Program-made: the position numbers and the translations under genes
The notes under the pieces: model-generated
What the model was told of the DNA's origin: nothing
Seen by the model: the letters and a program-made list of their open reading frames with translations, nothing else
Database searches by the model: none
In this document: in pieces, positions 23,944 through 35,100 of the stretch
How the letters are laid out: each line of letters opens with the position of its first letter
Position numbering within the stretch: position 1 is the stretch's first letter
NCBI GenBank assembly: GCA_019843655.1
Contig: JACDQD010000008.1
Coordinates: forward strand, 12,682,442-12,746,441
Direction of reading: 5' to 3'
Origin: Lethocerus indicus
Lineage: Eukaryota > Arthropoda > Insecta > Hemiptera > Belostomatidae
DNA length: 64,000 bases

Positions 23944-26451
23944 TTGGAGTTCTGTATTTGACATCCATTGTATTGGTAACAATGTGCATGACTAAGCAGT
24001 TCGGATAACTCGAACCCTGCGGTTCGAAACCACCAGTCCTTCCCTAATTTAGGCATATCCGCCCCAGGGGATGGTCACAATCAGAATAGAAAGATATATA
24101 TTTCATTTGGAAAATACAAGAAAGCAGAATTCTGAACGAGATATTCCAATAACTTAAACCGAAATTTTTGAGCTTCTTAGTAATGTCGATATCCCCAAAT
24201 TAATATTATTAGGCTTTGATTTTGGAAAACAATGTAACATGAAAGTTAATCCCGAGGCCCCATGGGGCTACACATGCTAGCCGAGGACGGTAATTTAAGG
24301 AAGTCGAACTATATTTAAGCCCCGGTGGCCATTACGAACGAAGGAGATTAATTAATTTACATCGTTTATTAGCCATTCCGGGATTCGATAATTGCAGGAA
24401 TGAATGCCAATTGGATTAGCTCCTCCAGCTAGCCCTCAGAAACTTCTGATAAATTCAAGAAAATTGTATCCGGAGTTCTTCCTATTCAATGGGCAATTTA
24501 GAATTTTAATTGGCTTCGGAGAAACGTTTAAAACAAGACGAACAAAAAACCGAAAAGCCACTGAAAATAGATGGCCCCGGCCATTAGCGGGTGTCAAAAA
24601 GGCGAATTTATTCATAAACGGAAGTCATCAAGAGGCCGACTTGGAAGGTGAGTCTTTCCCCGGTCCCTTTCTGTTTTTTCCCCCTTCCTTAGATTATACC
24701 TAACGAATGATTTATTCATTTTGAAGCGATTCATTGTCACCACCCGAAGGGGCCGACTGGACCAAAATCTCAATTGGCAAGAATCTATTGCCGGGGTAAA
24801 TTAATTCTGCAATGATTTAAAGCACTTTCTCCCTCCCCGGAGACACCATAATATTATGTTTATCGGGATATGTTTAATGACTGACAAATCCGGAATATTT
24901 CATCCAGAGTCGGTGTAGTTCAATGAAAAGCGATGAAAAGGGGCCTATTTCCGTCCAACTGTCTTTTTACAAATTTATCCTACTTCCGCATGACTTAGGG
25001 GTGCTGCGACCGTGTTAAATGCGTGGAGCGTAGTATTAAATACTGGAAAGGCTCATTTATATTTCATTCCTTGGATCGGTTCGAAGCTGTACATTTCATG
25101 AGCGGCCCCATTAATACTTACACAGCATAAATATGAAGTAGCGGTTGGGCAGTTCTTAGTTGTTACTATGAAGTTCCGGTGTTGTGAAACTAATAACCAT
25201 AATTTTAATTTCGAGCATTTAAGAGCATGGGATATATTTGTTTTGCTGCAAACCTAATCAGATAACAAAAAATATATAGAAATTAAATTGCTAGTAAATT
25301 GATGTTCATAAATGAAAATTCGGTTCCAAGATAGTATTTAAAGTCCGCCTACCCAAAAGGTAATCTAATTTACTTGAGACTATCTCTAGCATTAAACCAG
25401 AGACTGCTTTTGTAACGGAGGTTTATGTTTTGATCCGCTCACCAACAGTAACTATTTCTTCTCGAATGCTGAATATAGATTTGTTCTTTGCCTCTGCATG
25501 CGTTGACCCAGTTGCGGAACCAATATAGAGGCCGATATATCAATGGACACTCGGCCCGGTTTCTTTGCTCGAGCAGTTCACCTGCAATTCACCAACTCTA
25601 GGACGGGATTTATTTACGTCGGCCTCAACGTAATTTATTTTATAGCGACAATTAAATGTATAACGTTTCATTTTATCATTACGGCCTAAATTCGGGTTAC
25701 GGAATAAATCATAACCGCAAGAGAGATTATAGTTAATTGGCCAATTGCGAAAGATAATGGGTGACATTAATAAAACGCCGTTGAGCTCTTGATCCTCCGT
25801 ATGCACAGCGTTTCCAGGTCCAGCCCAATTAATTAAGTTAACTCGGAAACTTAACTCTGCGGAGTCTCTCTCTTAAAATCTTCGGTCCTCTGAAAACGTC
25901 TCCGGGCATTGGGCTCTCGGCCAAGAAATATGGCAAATATGCGGTCGCTTTTCGAACTGCGTAATGGGGCGAAAAGTCGAATTCCCCAGTTTAAAGTGTC
26001 TCATCAGTTTCGTTTGAAGAAATCAGAACGTTCGCATATTTTAGCCGGCCAGCTCATTTTCGAAACGGGACATAATTTTCTGCAGACTCCTTGCTATCCC
26101 GATATTTCATTCCAATTTTGCTATCCTTGTACTACTACAGCAGTAAGATATATTCTGACGAGGTATTTAAGTCCGAATAAACTGTTTTCTTTTACTTCTT
26201 GTGGTTTTCTGCATATATATATTTACATATATCCGTGTATGTGCCTCTATCACCCTTTTGTACCCCTTTCTATCATCCGGAACGGTAGCATGAATAAAAA
26301 CAGCATTGACGAGAGAGGAACAGAGCACAAGAGCGGAAAAATAACCACTACCAACTTAGAGGAGAACAATTAAGAACGTAATTAATACTGGCTGAAATAG
26401 GAGGGGAGGAAGGTCTGTTAATAACGATAATGCCAGCGGCGACACCGATCG

Positions 26452-26476
26452 AAGGGCCGGTCTTCGTTCGGCCCTT
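26452..26476. repeat. Eight-base GC-rich hairpin
   Basis: AAGGGCCG pairs exactly with CGGCCCTT around a nine-base loop, in a GC-rich patch within AT-rich surroundings. Confidence 0.4.
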
Positions 26477-28081
26477 GCCGTAAAAAGAAAGGCCACCCTG
26501 TAAATTCAAAGTTGGAAAGAATGGAGCCGCAACGTACTTCGTCGGGTGGTACTGGGGCCCTACTGTTCAAGGGGCGAACAGGGAAATCCATTTAAAATAA
26601 AAACGATGCGAGGGAAATCCGAGGGAATTGAAAAACTCTCATCAAGTTGGAAAGGTTCGGAATAAGGTTTGCGGTAATTGCGTTTCCTTCAATAGAGTTA
26701 AAATGGGCAACCATTACTCATGGACTCGAAGCTTGGAGACCATTCTACACACTAATTTCGAGAGATGAGGCTATTAGAAAAATATAAGGACTTTTAAAAT
26801 TATTAAATTGTTTTAAAAAGTCAGTAATTATGCAATTATGCGGTGTCAGTGTAGAAAGTTTAAAGGAAACTTCGTGAGATTAAATTAAAACACTTTAAAC
26901 TTTTGAGCGAACCAATTTAAACTTTAGCTCACATGCTCAAAGCAGCAATACTACCCAGTTTAAGTGATAAAAAGATAAAAATTACTAAATTGCGGTCGCT
27001 TAATCGTGCATCATTTTTTGATAAGAATCATGAAAAAGCACACGATCCAAAAGTTTGGTTGAAAATAATATTGACCAAACGATGACTTATATTATTGGTA
27101 ATAGTCTTCAGTATTATAGAAAGGTTAATCAAAAACCGGAATTAAAAAAAAATCTTTTATCGCAGCCTATGACGGAAAAATCCCATACCTGTGAATAATC
27201 ACCTATCGTACAAACAACGGCGATCTATTGGTCCGAGAACAGCAGTAAGCCATTACAATAGAAATTTGTACAATTCATTTGTTTCCCGTGGTAACCGAAA
27301 ATTTTCGGAAATAATATTTCTTGTATCGAAATTCTGGTTGGAAATTATCAATAGGAAAACATTTTTCAAAAAAGGCAGCCTCCGAATGGGTCTAACCCGC
27401 CGTCTGTGGATACTGTGAGTAATTTATTGATTCTTTAATTCATCCATCTTTAATTCATCATCGTGTAGCATATTATTGATTGGAACCGCGGATAAACCGG
27501 AGGCGTCATCAGGACGAGATAAAACGCAGGACGTTATCGCACAGGGTATCGATTACATGGCCGGCCCTCTAGTCAGACAAACGGCCTTTACGGCACAATA
27601 TATTCGAATATGACTTATTGAATAAAATTCTTGAACGATTCGAACATTAATAAAATAAAATTATAAGTATCGCAATTCTTACAATAATTAAAATTCTATC
27701 CAAACCAAACTCTAGATTATAATCCACACAATTAATTGAATTAATTATCTAACGGGCAGATTGTTAGTTTTTATTATTATGGTTTTAATTAATTATGTAT
27801 CAATTACAGACTGTAAATTGATTATTGCCAAACAGGCTAAAATTATCAAGTTTAAACCGGCCTACATCAATAAACGAACCTTAATAATGTCATGCCTCAA
27901 CAAAATATTTTATTCAATTTTTATTTCATTTTAATTCAAAATTAAAAGAAGGTGTCAGTCCTAGTAGTCCAGTAAAGACATTATTAACCCTTCAATTTAA
28001 ACGTTAAATTAATTCTAAAGACTATTCAAATTATATGGTGATTTGAGTTGATATCGGGGTTATAAATTGTATATATATTTG

Positions 28082-28105
28082 CTAATGTAATCATTCAATT
28101 TCAAG
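28082..28105 (+). other. Possible branch point and 3' splice acceptor before the membrane-protein exon
   Basis: CTAAT at 28082-28086 resembles a metazoan branch-point sequence and lies about 20 bases before TTTCAAG, whose AG is at 28104-28105. Splicing there would start the exon at 28106 in the frame of the coding sequence, adding K-R-G-like residues before Met39-equivalent ATG 28117. The pyrimidine tract is weak and AG sites at 28109-28112 are alternatives. This is inference from short motifs only. Confidence 0.3.
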
Positions 28106-28116
28106 TTAAGAGAGGC

Positions 28117-28479
28117 ATGTCGGTGGTCTCGTCCGTGGATATAGGACCGGTAGAAGTGTCGATTGTGTTCGTGGTGTTCACCCTCGGAGTGATCGTCGGT
28201 GGTATGCTGGAGAGGATCAAGCCCGTGTGGGGCAAAGGGGCCGAAGAAGAGGAGGAGGAGGAGGAGGAGGAGGAAGAGGAGGAGGAGGAGGATAAGCCCC
28301 CAGTTGTGGTCAGGCTGAGGGAGAGCGGACCCGTGGGCAAAGCCAGGAGCCACCCGGAGGACCCGCGCCGCGTACAACCCAACAGGAGGATGACCGTCTA
28401 CGTACCGTCCAAAAAGAGGGACCGAACCGAGCTCTCCCTCCCAGAAATGGGCTCGGCGCTATCTTACATCGGACGCTAG
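28117..28479 (+). CDS. Small single-pass membrane protein with acidic run, or last exon of a larger membrane protein (unrecognised family)
   Basis: I do not recognise this 120-residue product. Residues 1-13 are short and uncharged except for Asp8 and Glu13. Residues 14-31 form one hydrophobic helix rich in Val, Ile and Phe, with a GG pair at 28-29. The helix is followed by Arg33, Lys35 and Lys40, which predicts an outside N-terminus and a cytosolic C-terminus. Residues 43-58 are 16 glutamates encoded mostly by GAG, then Asp59. The tail (60-120) is basic and ends in SALSYIGR. Codons are strongly G/C-ending (GTG, GTC, CTC, ATC, GAG, AAG, CCC), unlike the AT-rich flanks, which is the best evidence that it is real. 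The frame stays open upstream of the ATG to about 28064, and an acceptor-like site lies at 28104-28105, so the ATG may be an internal methionine of a last exon. It ends at TAG 28477-28479, followed by AATAAA signals. No neighbouring exon could be identified. Function is unknown. I am fairly sure it is coding and unsure of the true 5' end. Confidence 0.72.
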   Translation: MSVVSSVDIGPVEVSIVFVVFTLGVIVGGMLERIKPVWGKGAEEEEEEEEEEEEEEEEDKPPVVVRLRESGPVGKARSHPEDPRRVQPNRRMTVYVPSKKRDRTELSLPEMGSALSYIGR

Positions 28480-28538
28480 AGCCTCCGGAACGGAAATATA
28501 AAATATTCATTTCGCGAGGTTCGTGCAATTTCACAGAA

Positions 28539-28544
28539 AATAAA
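28539..28544 (+). terminator. Candidate polyadenylation signal AATAAA (proximal)
   Basis: An AATAAA hexamer lies 60 bases after the stop codon of the membrane-protein exon, on the same strand. The hexamer is common in AT-rich DNA, so the position downstream of a coding exon is what gives it weight. Confidence 0.35.
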
Positions 28545-28672
28545 CCTGAAAATGATCTTATTTCACACTTTTGTCTGAGGAAAACAGTTGGATTTACAGT
28601 CAAGTTTTTATAATTTTGTCTTATAAAATTACTTATTCTCACCTTAGATCCACTCGGTATCGATTCGGAATC

Positions 28673-28678
28673 AATAAA
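28673..28678 (+). terminator. Candidate polyadenylation signal AATAAA (distal)
   Basis: A second AATAAA lies about 190 bases after the stop codon. It would give a 3' untranslated region of roughly 200-220 bases. Which signal is used cannot be told from the sequence. Confidence 0.3.
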
Positions 28679-28887
28679 TAATTTTAAGTATTCATCGCTA
28701 TGATAGCTTTCGACAGCTAAAACACCTATTATATCCTTCTAAACTATCTGGGATTATAGTAAAGTCGAAGTAATGTCGAAAGTTATGAACGAAGTAGTTA
28801 ATTTATTCTCGTTTCTGGTCAATATGTGCTAAAGGTTTGCTCTCAATACTGCCTAGTAACTTTTACTTTACAACGCGGTGTGGACGA

Positions 28888-29102
28888 TGTAGGCGGGGAT
28901 TTTTAAACAGCCACGGACTCCCCGGATGGGGTACAATTGACTCTAGCTACATTCCCTAGCAGTGTGGCGGACGGCCGGGGTACAGCCCCAGGAATTCAGG
29001 GTGTAGTTAACCCGGGGCCACCCCCCCCCGTCTACAATGGGGCGGCCGGGGATTATCGGATGATGTAGATTCCGGGCGAGGCTTGTCACCTAGGCCCTGT
29101 AG
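28888..29102. promoter_or_regulatory. GC-rich block with six TGTAG/CTACA sites
   Basis: TGTAG or its complement occurs at 28888-28892, 28947-28951, 29002-29006, 29032-29036, 29064-29068 and 29098-29102. Random expectation in 215 bases is about half a site. The block is GC-rich with C9 and several CCGGGG runs, and lies about 400-600 bases after the membrane-protein exon. It may be a regulatory element of that gene or of a neighbour. Confidence 0.3.
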
Positions 29103-32100
29103 AGGGAGAGCCGGGGCACAAATTAGCCCCATCACGGGGGCCCGACATCACGGTCACCCTCCCATTGTTCAACCCCGGCCATCGACGGCCCTTTGTCTCT
29201 CCGACTTCAATGCCGATTCGAGCGGATAATTAACGAAATGTGTTTATAGGCGCCGGTTTAGAACGTCACCCGGATTATTTATGATACCTATTATATTAGC
29301 GGACCTCCGCCACGTTACATATATATAACAATAATTACAAACCGAGCCAGAATATAACAAGTGACCCGAGTAAGTAAGCGTTAGTCTGAATTCTCAATAA
29401 ATAAATGGAAATTGAAAATTCGTATATAGATTTAAACAATTGAGTGTACATTGTTGCCAAATAAATTTTTAGTAAGGTAGAATTTAGGAATGTTCGACTT
29501 CGTTTCATTTGATTCTGCTGTTCGTGATTATTTATTGTCCGCCTCAATCGATAAACAGAACACGTTCGCGTATAAATAGAAATTACGGAATAATTCGCCC
29601 CCGGTATCCCCTCTTGACTAAATTAATTCGATTGCAACTCTGTGCCCGATTAAATACACCCGATTCTAATTAAAGAACCCCGGCCTTTGGCAGCTGCTCT
29701 GCCAGCAAAAATGTGAAACGGATTATTTATATATGATTGTTTCTCTTTTCCCCAATGAAAAGGCTTTATTCACGAGAATATTCTGAATGGCGAACCCTAA
29801 TAAATGAGATGAAACAGCCGGCCGTTCTGAATCCGCCATTATCTCAAACAAAGACTTATTCACAATTTCATTCTCAGTTTTAACATCCCGTTTCTTATAA
29901 ACTGTGTAAGACATTGAAACTATTGAAGGCACCTTCATACCTTCATTTCGGCCATGAGGTTCTTTTGGCCGATATTGTCAACAGTTAATTTACAAAACCG
30001 CTTTTAAAATATTTAAAAAGTCAGCGTAATATTGTACAAAAGAATTTTAAGGTATTAAATAAAGGCGTGATATAATGGATAACGTTATGAAAACACTGCC
30101 TGTCTGCCTAAGCCTAGTAGAAAGTTTGACCGCTCAATTCGCCAGCAGAAAATATTGTGACGCAGACAAAGGCACACAGTGCCCAGCTGGCTGCCTATTA
30201 TATTTACAAATTCACCGTACCGGATACGATAGCGGGAGCCTCCCACGAATTAAGTACCAGCCGGGGCTCAACTGGACTACTCGTCGGACGCTAAGTCCCC
30301 AGGGCTAATCCCCTCTAATAAACCCGCCCCCTCCCAGCCAAACCCCCGATAGGCCGCCGTTTTGTTCGATAATTTCAACCCGCGAATTTATCCCGAGCGC
30401 GGGAATTTAACCCCTACGGAAGTGTTAGGCGCGGCCAGCATTGATTGGAAACCCGGGCATCGGATTTTAGCGACCGAAAAGTGCGGCTTGTATTTCGGCC
30501 GGTCGCCAATCCCAACACGCGACCATTCATATTTAATCTGATACTCCCTTAATAATGGACGCGCAGAATTTTAAGGCTAGTATTTATTTCATAGCGGGTT
30601 TCGAAAATATTTGTTAAAAATTGTCTTTCGTATGAAAATATCCTGCCTCTCTGAATTTTGCCCAACTGCGATTGAAAATCGATCAACCGTGTATTTAAAA
30701 GGTACCACTGATTTATGCTATAACGATTTAAAATTTTCTAGAATAATTTAATTTACGACGGGATTAATGTTATAGAAAAAATTCCAAAAACTGACTCGCC
30801 GGATAAGGGTATAATTGGGCACCTGAACATAAGGAATGTTGTCGAGGTTGAGTTCTGGACTTTGAAAGCAAAACAGTTATAAAAATAGACCGGGTCGTGG
30901 GAGGCTGGGGATGCGCCCAATATAAAAATACATATAAATTAGATAGGCGTTTAGCCAGCCGAGATTAGCCAGGCCAACCAGTCTCTGTTAATCTACAAGT
31001 TTTAACAAGTCCAGAACACACCGTCTGGCTTAAAGCGACCTAGATTTTAGGTTTGACTGAAAACTCAAGTGACAGCCGAAAATATGTAATCGTTCGAATT
31101 CGATTTTGCACTCCCAGCTACTGACTGAATTACTGCCCAAGAACGATTTCGACGCAGAAAATGAAGCAAACAACATCCGAACAATAAAACCTCATTAAAA
31201 AGCGAACATACTCCCAATACTCGTATTTAATCTTCCAGTCGAATAAAAATTATGCTTTTCTCATAAAAATAAACAAAAGGGAAAACGAATTGTGAAATTA
31301 TATGCATTTATAGAATTCCTCAATTGTTTCCCCTCGGTAAAATGTCAACTGTAACTCAAATAAAAATAACCATCTGTTTGTGCAGGTTTTTTACTCATTT
31401 GACTAAAATAAATTTCATTTAAATGAATACTGGACTTTTTTCGATATATGTTACGCCTTTTTAAAACAACCAATTAGTAAAACGAACAATTTATCATTAT
31501 GTGAGCAGAGGAAGAAACTTGAAAAAAATATGAATGAACGATACGAAAAAAAGAACTCAAAATTTAATTTATATATACGTGCATTTGAGAACCTTGGACA
31601 TATCTTCTACTTTTTTTGTGTTCAGTTACAATTATTAATTCGGGGTTACACTTTGGTGGTATTGCTTGAAAAAGTTGTTGAAATTGAGGACGTTCAGTTT
31701 AAATTCAAACATTTATTTATTTTACTGTTTGTACCTGAAGAACTGCTTATATAATAGATAAATATATTTGTAAGAAAAATGGAAGAGACTAGTGGTATGA
31801 ACTTTACCTGGGATTACTGCAACTAGTACGCAATGCTATTAGTATACAAACGCAGCAGTTAAATTTCCTCCTGACTAATCGTTGAATTCTCAGTCCGAAT
31901 ATAACAGATGAACAGTGGGCAGAAGGGAAATTGTCCATTCAGGCCTACGCGTTTCGCGGATTTATGAGCCGTATTTTTAAGCCCCCGCTTTTTCTGTCCG
32001 GTTTGTTTGACCCGGTCATAATTTAGCCGTTATAGAGATGGGGGGGGGCGACTTAATACAATTATGGAAATGGTCTTGGGGAGCCATTATCGCGGGTCCC

Positions 32101-35100
32101 TTCTCAAAACGGCGACTCAAATTATTAAAATATTCCCGTCGCCGCGATCCTCCCAACCCCCGCTCCTTTTATTCCCAACGAGTGGGCGTAGAACTTCCCG
32201 CTCTCATTCGTCAGACTCTAATTGGTGGGGGAGGCTCCCTCCCTTACACGGTGCCCCTGGCCGGCAGTGTAGAAGAACAGGGAGGTATCAAATGGGCGCC
32301 GATTTTTAACGGTAAGTCCGGAACAGTGCGGCCCGGGCTAAGATTAAGTGGGGCGTTTATTACTTGCACTCTACACTTGAAAATAAGCCGTATCTCAATC
32401 GCAGTGTACGATTTTGAGCGTACTGTCTGAAATCAGCGTTACAAGTAGCGTCGGAATGCATTAACTCAATCACTAAATTTTGACCATAAATTCCTAAAAT
32501 TATACGATTTCCCAGTGCCCTTAAAATCGCCCTAATTGATCAGCTCTTATATTTTATACCGAGAGCCTCCATCGTCCCTGTTTTTGTAGTTGGGCTTTTA
32601 AATAAATTAATATTCAGTCTAGATCGCGTGTGTGTAATTAAGTCGGCGGAACAAATGTGTCATCCGGGAAAACGACGATTTGATTTCTGGGCGCTCCAGG
32701 ACAGGGCGTCGTTACAAAGCGCAATTTGATAATGCATGAAAACTACGTCCTAAGAGGATAGCACATCGTAGGATATAAATTACAAGATGTAAACGAGAAT
32801 TTAATGTCATCTGAAAATGAACCGATGGCGTGTATGTCTCATACTATCAGCCTGGTTTCAAACAAAAACAACACGTTTGTATCACTTTTCGAGATTATGA
32901 AGTTTTCAAGTATTTTTAATCATTTATCTTGCGATATTCTGCCACTGATTTCGTCTTAAGCTACTGTTTCCATAAGCTACTGTTTTGTGTTCCATCACAA
33001 GATCAGAGATGCATTTAAACTGTACTATTACTGTGACCACAGTGCTGCCTAAGACTTTATTAAGACTCTCGAGACTAGTGTACGGATTCAATTGTAATCC
33101 CAAAGGCAAACGAAACTGTAATAATTCAATTCGTAATAGCTCTCATAAACGGCATTCCAAGAATGACTTTTTGGGCAAAGTGAAAACCCCCTCGGAGCGT
33201 ATGTCTGGATTCCGGTTAAGTATTTCCCGCAAGTTGGAAAGCGTCAGAGCGGAGGCGGAGCGAGCTTGTAACTTTGCCAGTTTAAGTTCAAGATGGATGC
33301 CCGGCTGGAGAGTCCCACGGCTTCACACAATGCTCAAACTTCGGGGCCCCTGACCCCGGCCACCGCCTCGTCATCTTTCAAACTTGGACCCACTGACCCC
33401 GTTCATATTGCCCAACTTCCTTCTTACAACAGTAAGAGTTAAAAAAAAAGTTTAAAAAGTGAGAAAAAAAGAAAAGGAAGCGAAATAATGTCTGCACAAT
33501 GTCCTCGCTTTCGAAACATTTAATAAATACTCCAATATTAATAACGGTGAAAATATTTTCAATACTTTCAATACACTTTGACGTCATAACAAGATATAAA
33601 ATAACCCAAGGATCCGAATGATTAGTAAATATTATTATAATATGAATTTCTGGTAAAAGTTTACGAGTTCTCGTGCACTGTTGTGAAGACTATGAAGGGG
33701 GAACGTAGCAATATCGGCTAGGAGTACTATGATAGGCAGGTACAGGAAAATAAATCGAAGGCGGTTTCAATATTTAACACATTGACTAACTCACAGCAAA
33801 TCACATTTTAGTTGCATATTCTTTATATTCATAAATGCTTAAAAATGAAATAGCTGGTCTTTAAATCATTGTATTTAGTGGTAATTAAAACACCCTAGCG
33901 TATGTAGAGTGTAATCAATCGATTTTTATCCATTTCAAATTACCTACTTTCTATAGCGCTTACACGCATCAGTTCGAGTGTGTCGCGGCATCGATAAATG
34001 TCGGACGGGTGAAAAACAATTTCCATAAAATCAGTGTACCGCGGGGAAGACATCAGCGTTGAGCAATGGGGCTTTTCGGCGGTGGCCCATACGTGGCGTT
34101 TCGACGGTGCACAGAGCCATGTTAACCACCAGGCCCCCGGCCATTAGTCTCTTTCCGAGCTCCCACTGAAAGATTCATCACTTTCAATGCAACACTATTT
34201 CAGATAGATCCAAAATTTCACAACCCGCGAGACCACCTGCGCTTTTCACTTACCGCCCGCTCGGCAATGTGAATTTTGTCCCGCTAACAATCCGTCCATT
34301 TTGACCACTATTATTACATTCTCAGAAAAAAAATGTACATTGAATCGAGTTAAAGTTTAAACAAGTAGAGGTAACCGCAATCGGTTAGGATAGTTTGGCC
34401 CAATTCTGACGATAGTTAGGCCGCCGTATACACGGAAATATAGTTTATTTACACCTTTTACATATTTTCGAAAAATGAGGCCTTTCTTTGTCCCGAAGCA
34501 AAGTCGGATCGGTGCACCCTCTTAATTGTGATGACACAAAACGCAAAAAAAATAATTAATTCACTCCAGGATATATAAACACGTTTGTTAAATTTGAACC
34601 TGAAATTAATTTTCATTTATAAAATAATGAATTATAACTTAAAAGCAATTTAATGCATTAATTATTATATTTTATTTATCTGGTGCCAAATCTTATAATT
34701 CAGATCATTCATTATCTTCGTGAAATTCCAACGTATCGTAAAATCAAAAGTGAATGTCACAATTCCAGTGGAAGCCTTGATGATAATAACCCGGGCATTC
34801 CAATTTGATTGAATTCCCAATGAATATTCATGGGACATAGATGAGTTTCCCACCGGAATTTAATGCGTTATGTGCCCAGTACCGGAAATGGAACTGTTGT
34901 TGCAAAGTAAATTTGCTCGGCGTCTGCGTCTCCAGAATATCGAATTAGGACGGGGGGAGTGTGGATTAAGAAATTGTTCTTCCTTTCAGTCTGGACTTTC
35001 GGAACTTGAACTCGAAACATAATCTACGGAAGCCGAAACCTTTTCGATTTAGACGAGGTTGCCATTTCGGGTTTAAACTTTACAATCCGAACAGTTAATT

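Larger units (their letters stand above)
13741..28060. other. Non-coding stretch upstream of the membrane-protein exon
   Basis: I searched this stretch for upstream exons of the 28.1 kb gene and found no segment with the same G/C-ending codon pattern. The 154-codon frame at 25.9-26.37 kb has mixed codons and no domain. A 12-base direct repeat GTTTATTGATGC occurs at 13931-13942 and 14553-14564. AT-rich intron-like DNA dominates from about 26.7 to 28.06 kb. Confidence 0.6.

Noticed and set aside
24021..24031. GGTTCGAAACC resembling a tRNA T-loop region
   Set aside because: The T-stem does not pair properly and there is no acceptor stem or anticodon arm.
25909..26373. 154-codon + strand frame
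   Set aside because: No domain, AT-rich low-complexity Tyr-Ile segment near 26.21 kb, no splice or promoter context.
28060..28382. Minus-strand frames with poly-Leu or poly-Ser
   Set aside because: They are antisense shadows of the GAG tract in the supported + strand coding exon.
32853..32876. Possible Trp-Phe-Gln reading as in homeodomain helix 3
   Set aside because: The following residues do not match Asn-Arg-Arg and no homeodomain helices precede it.
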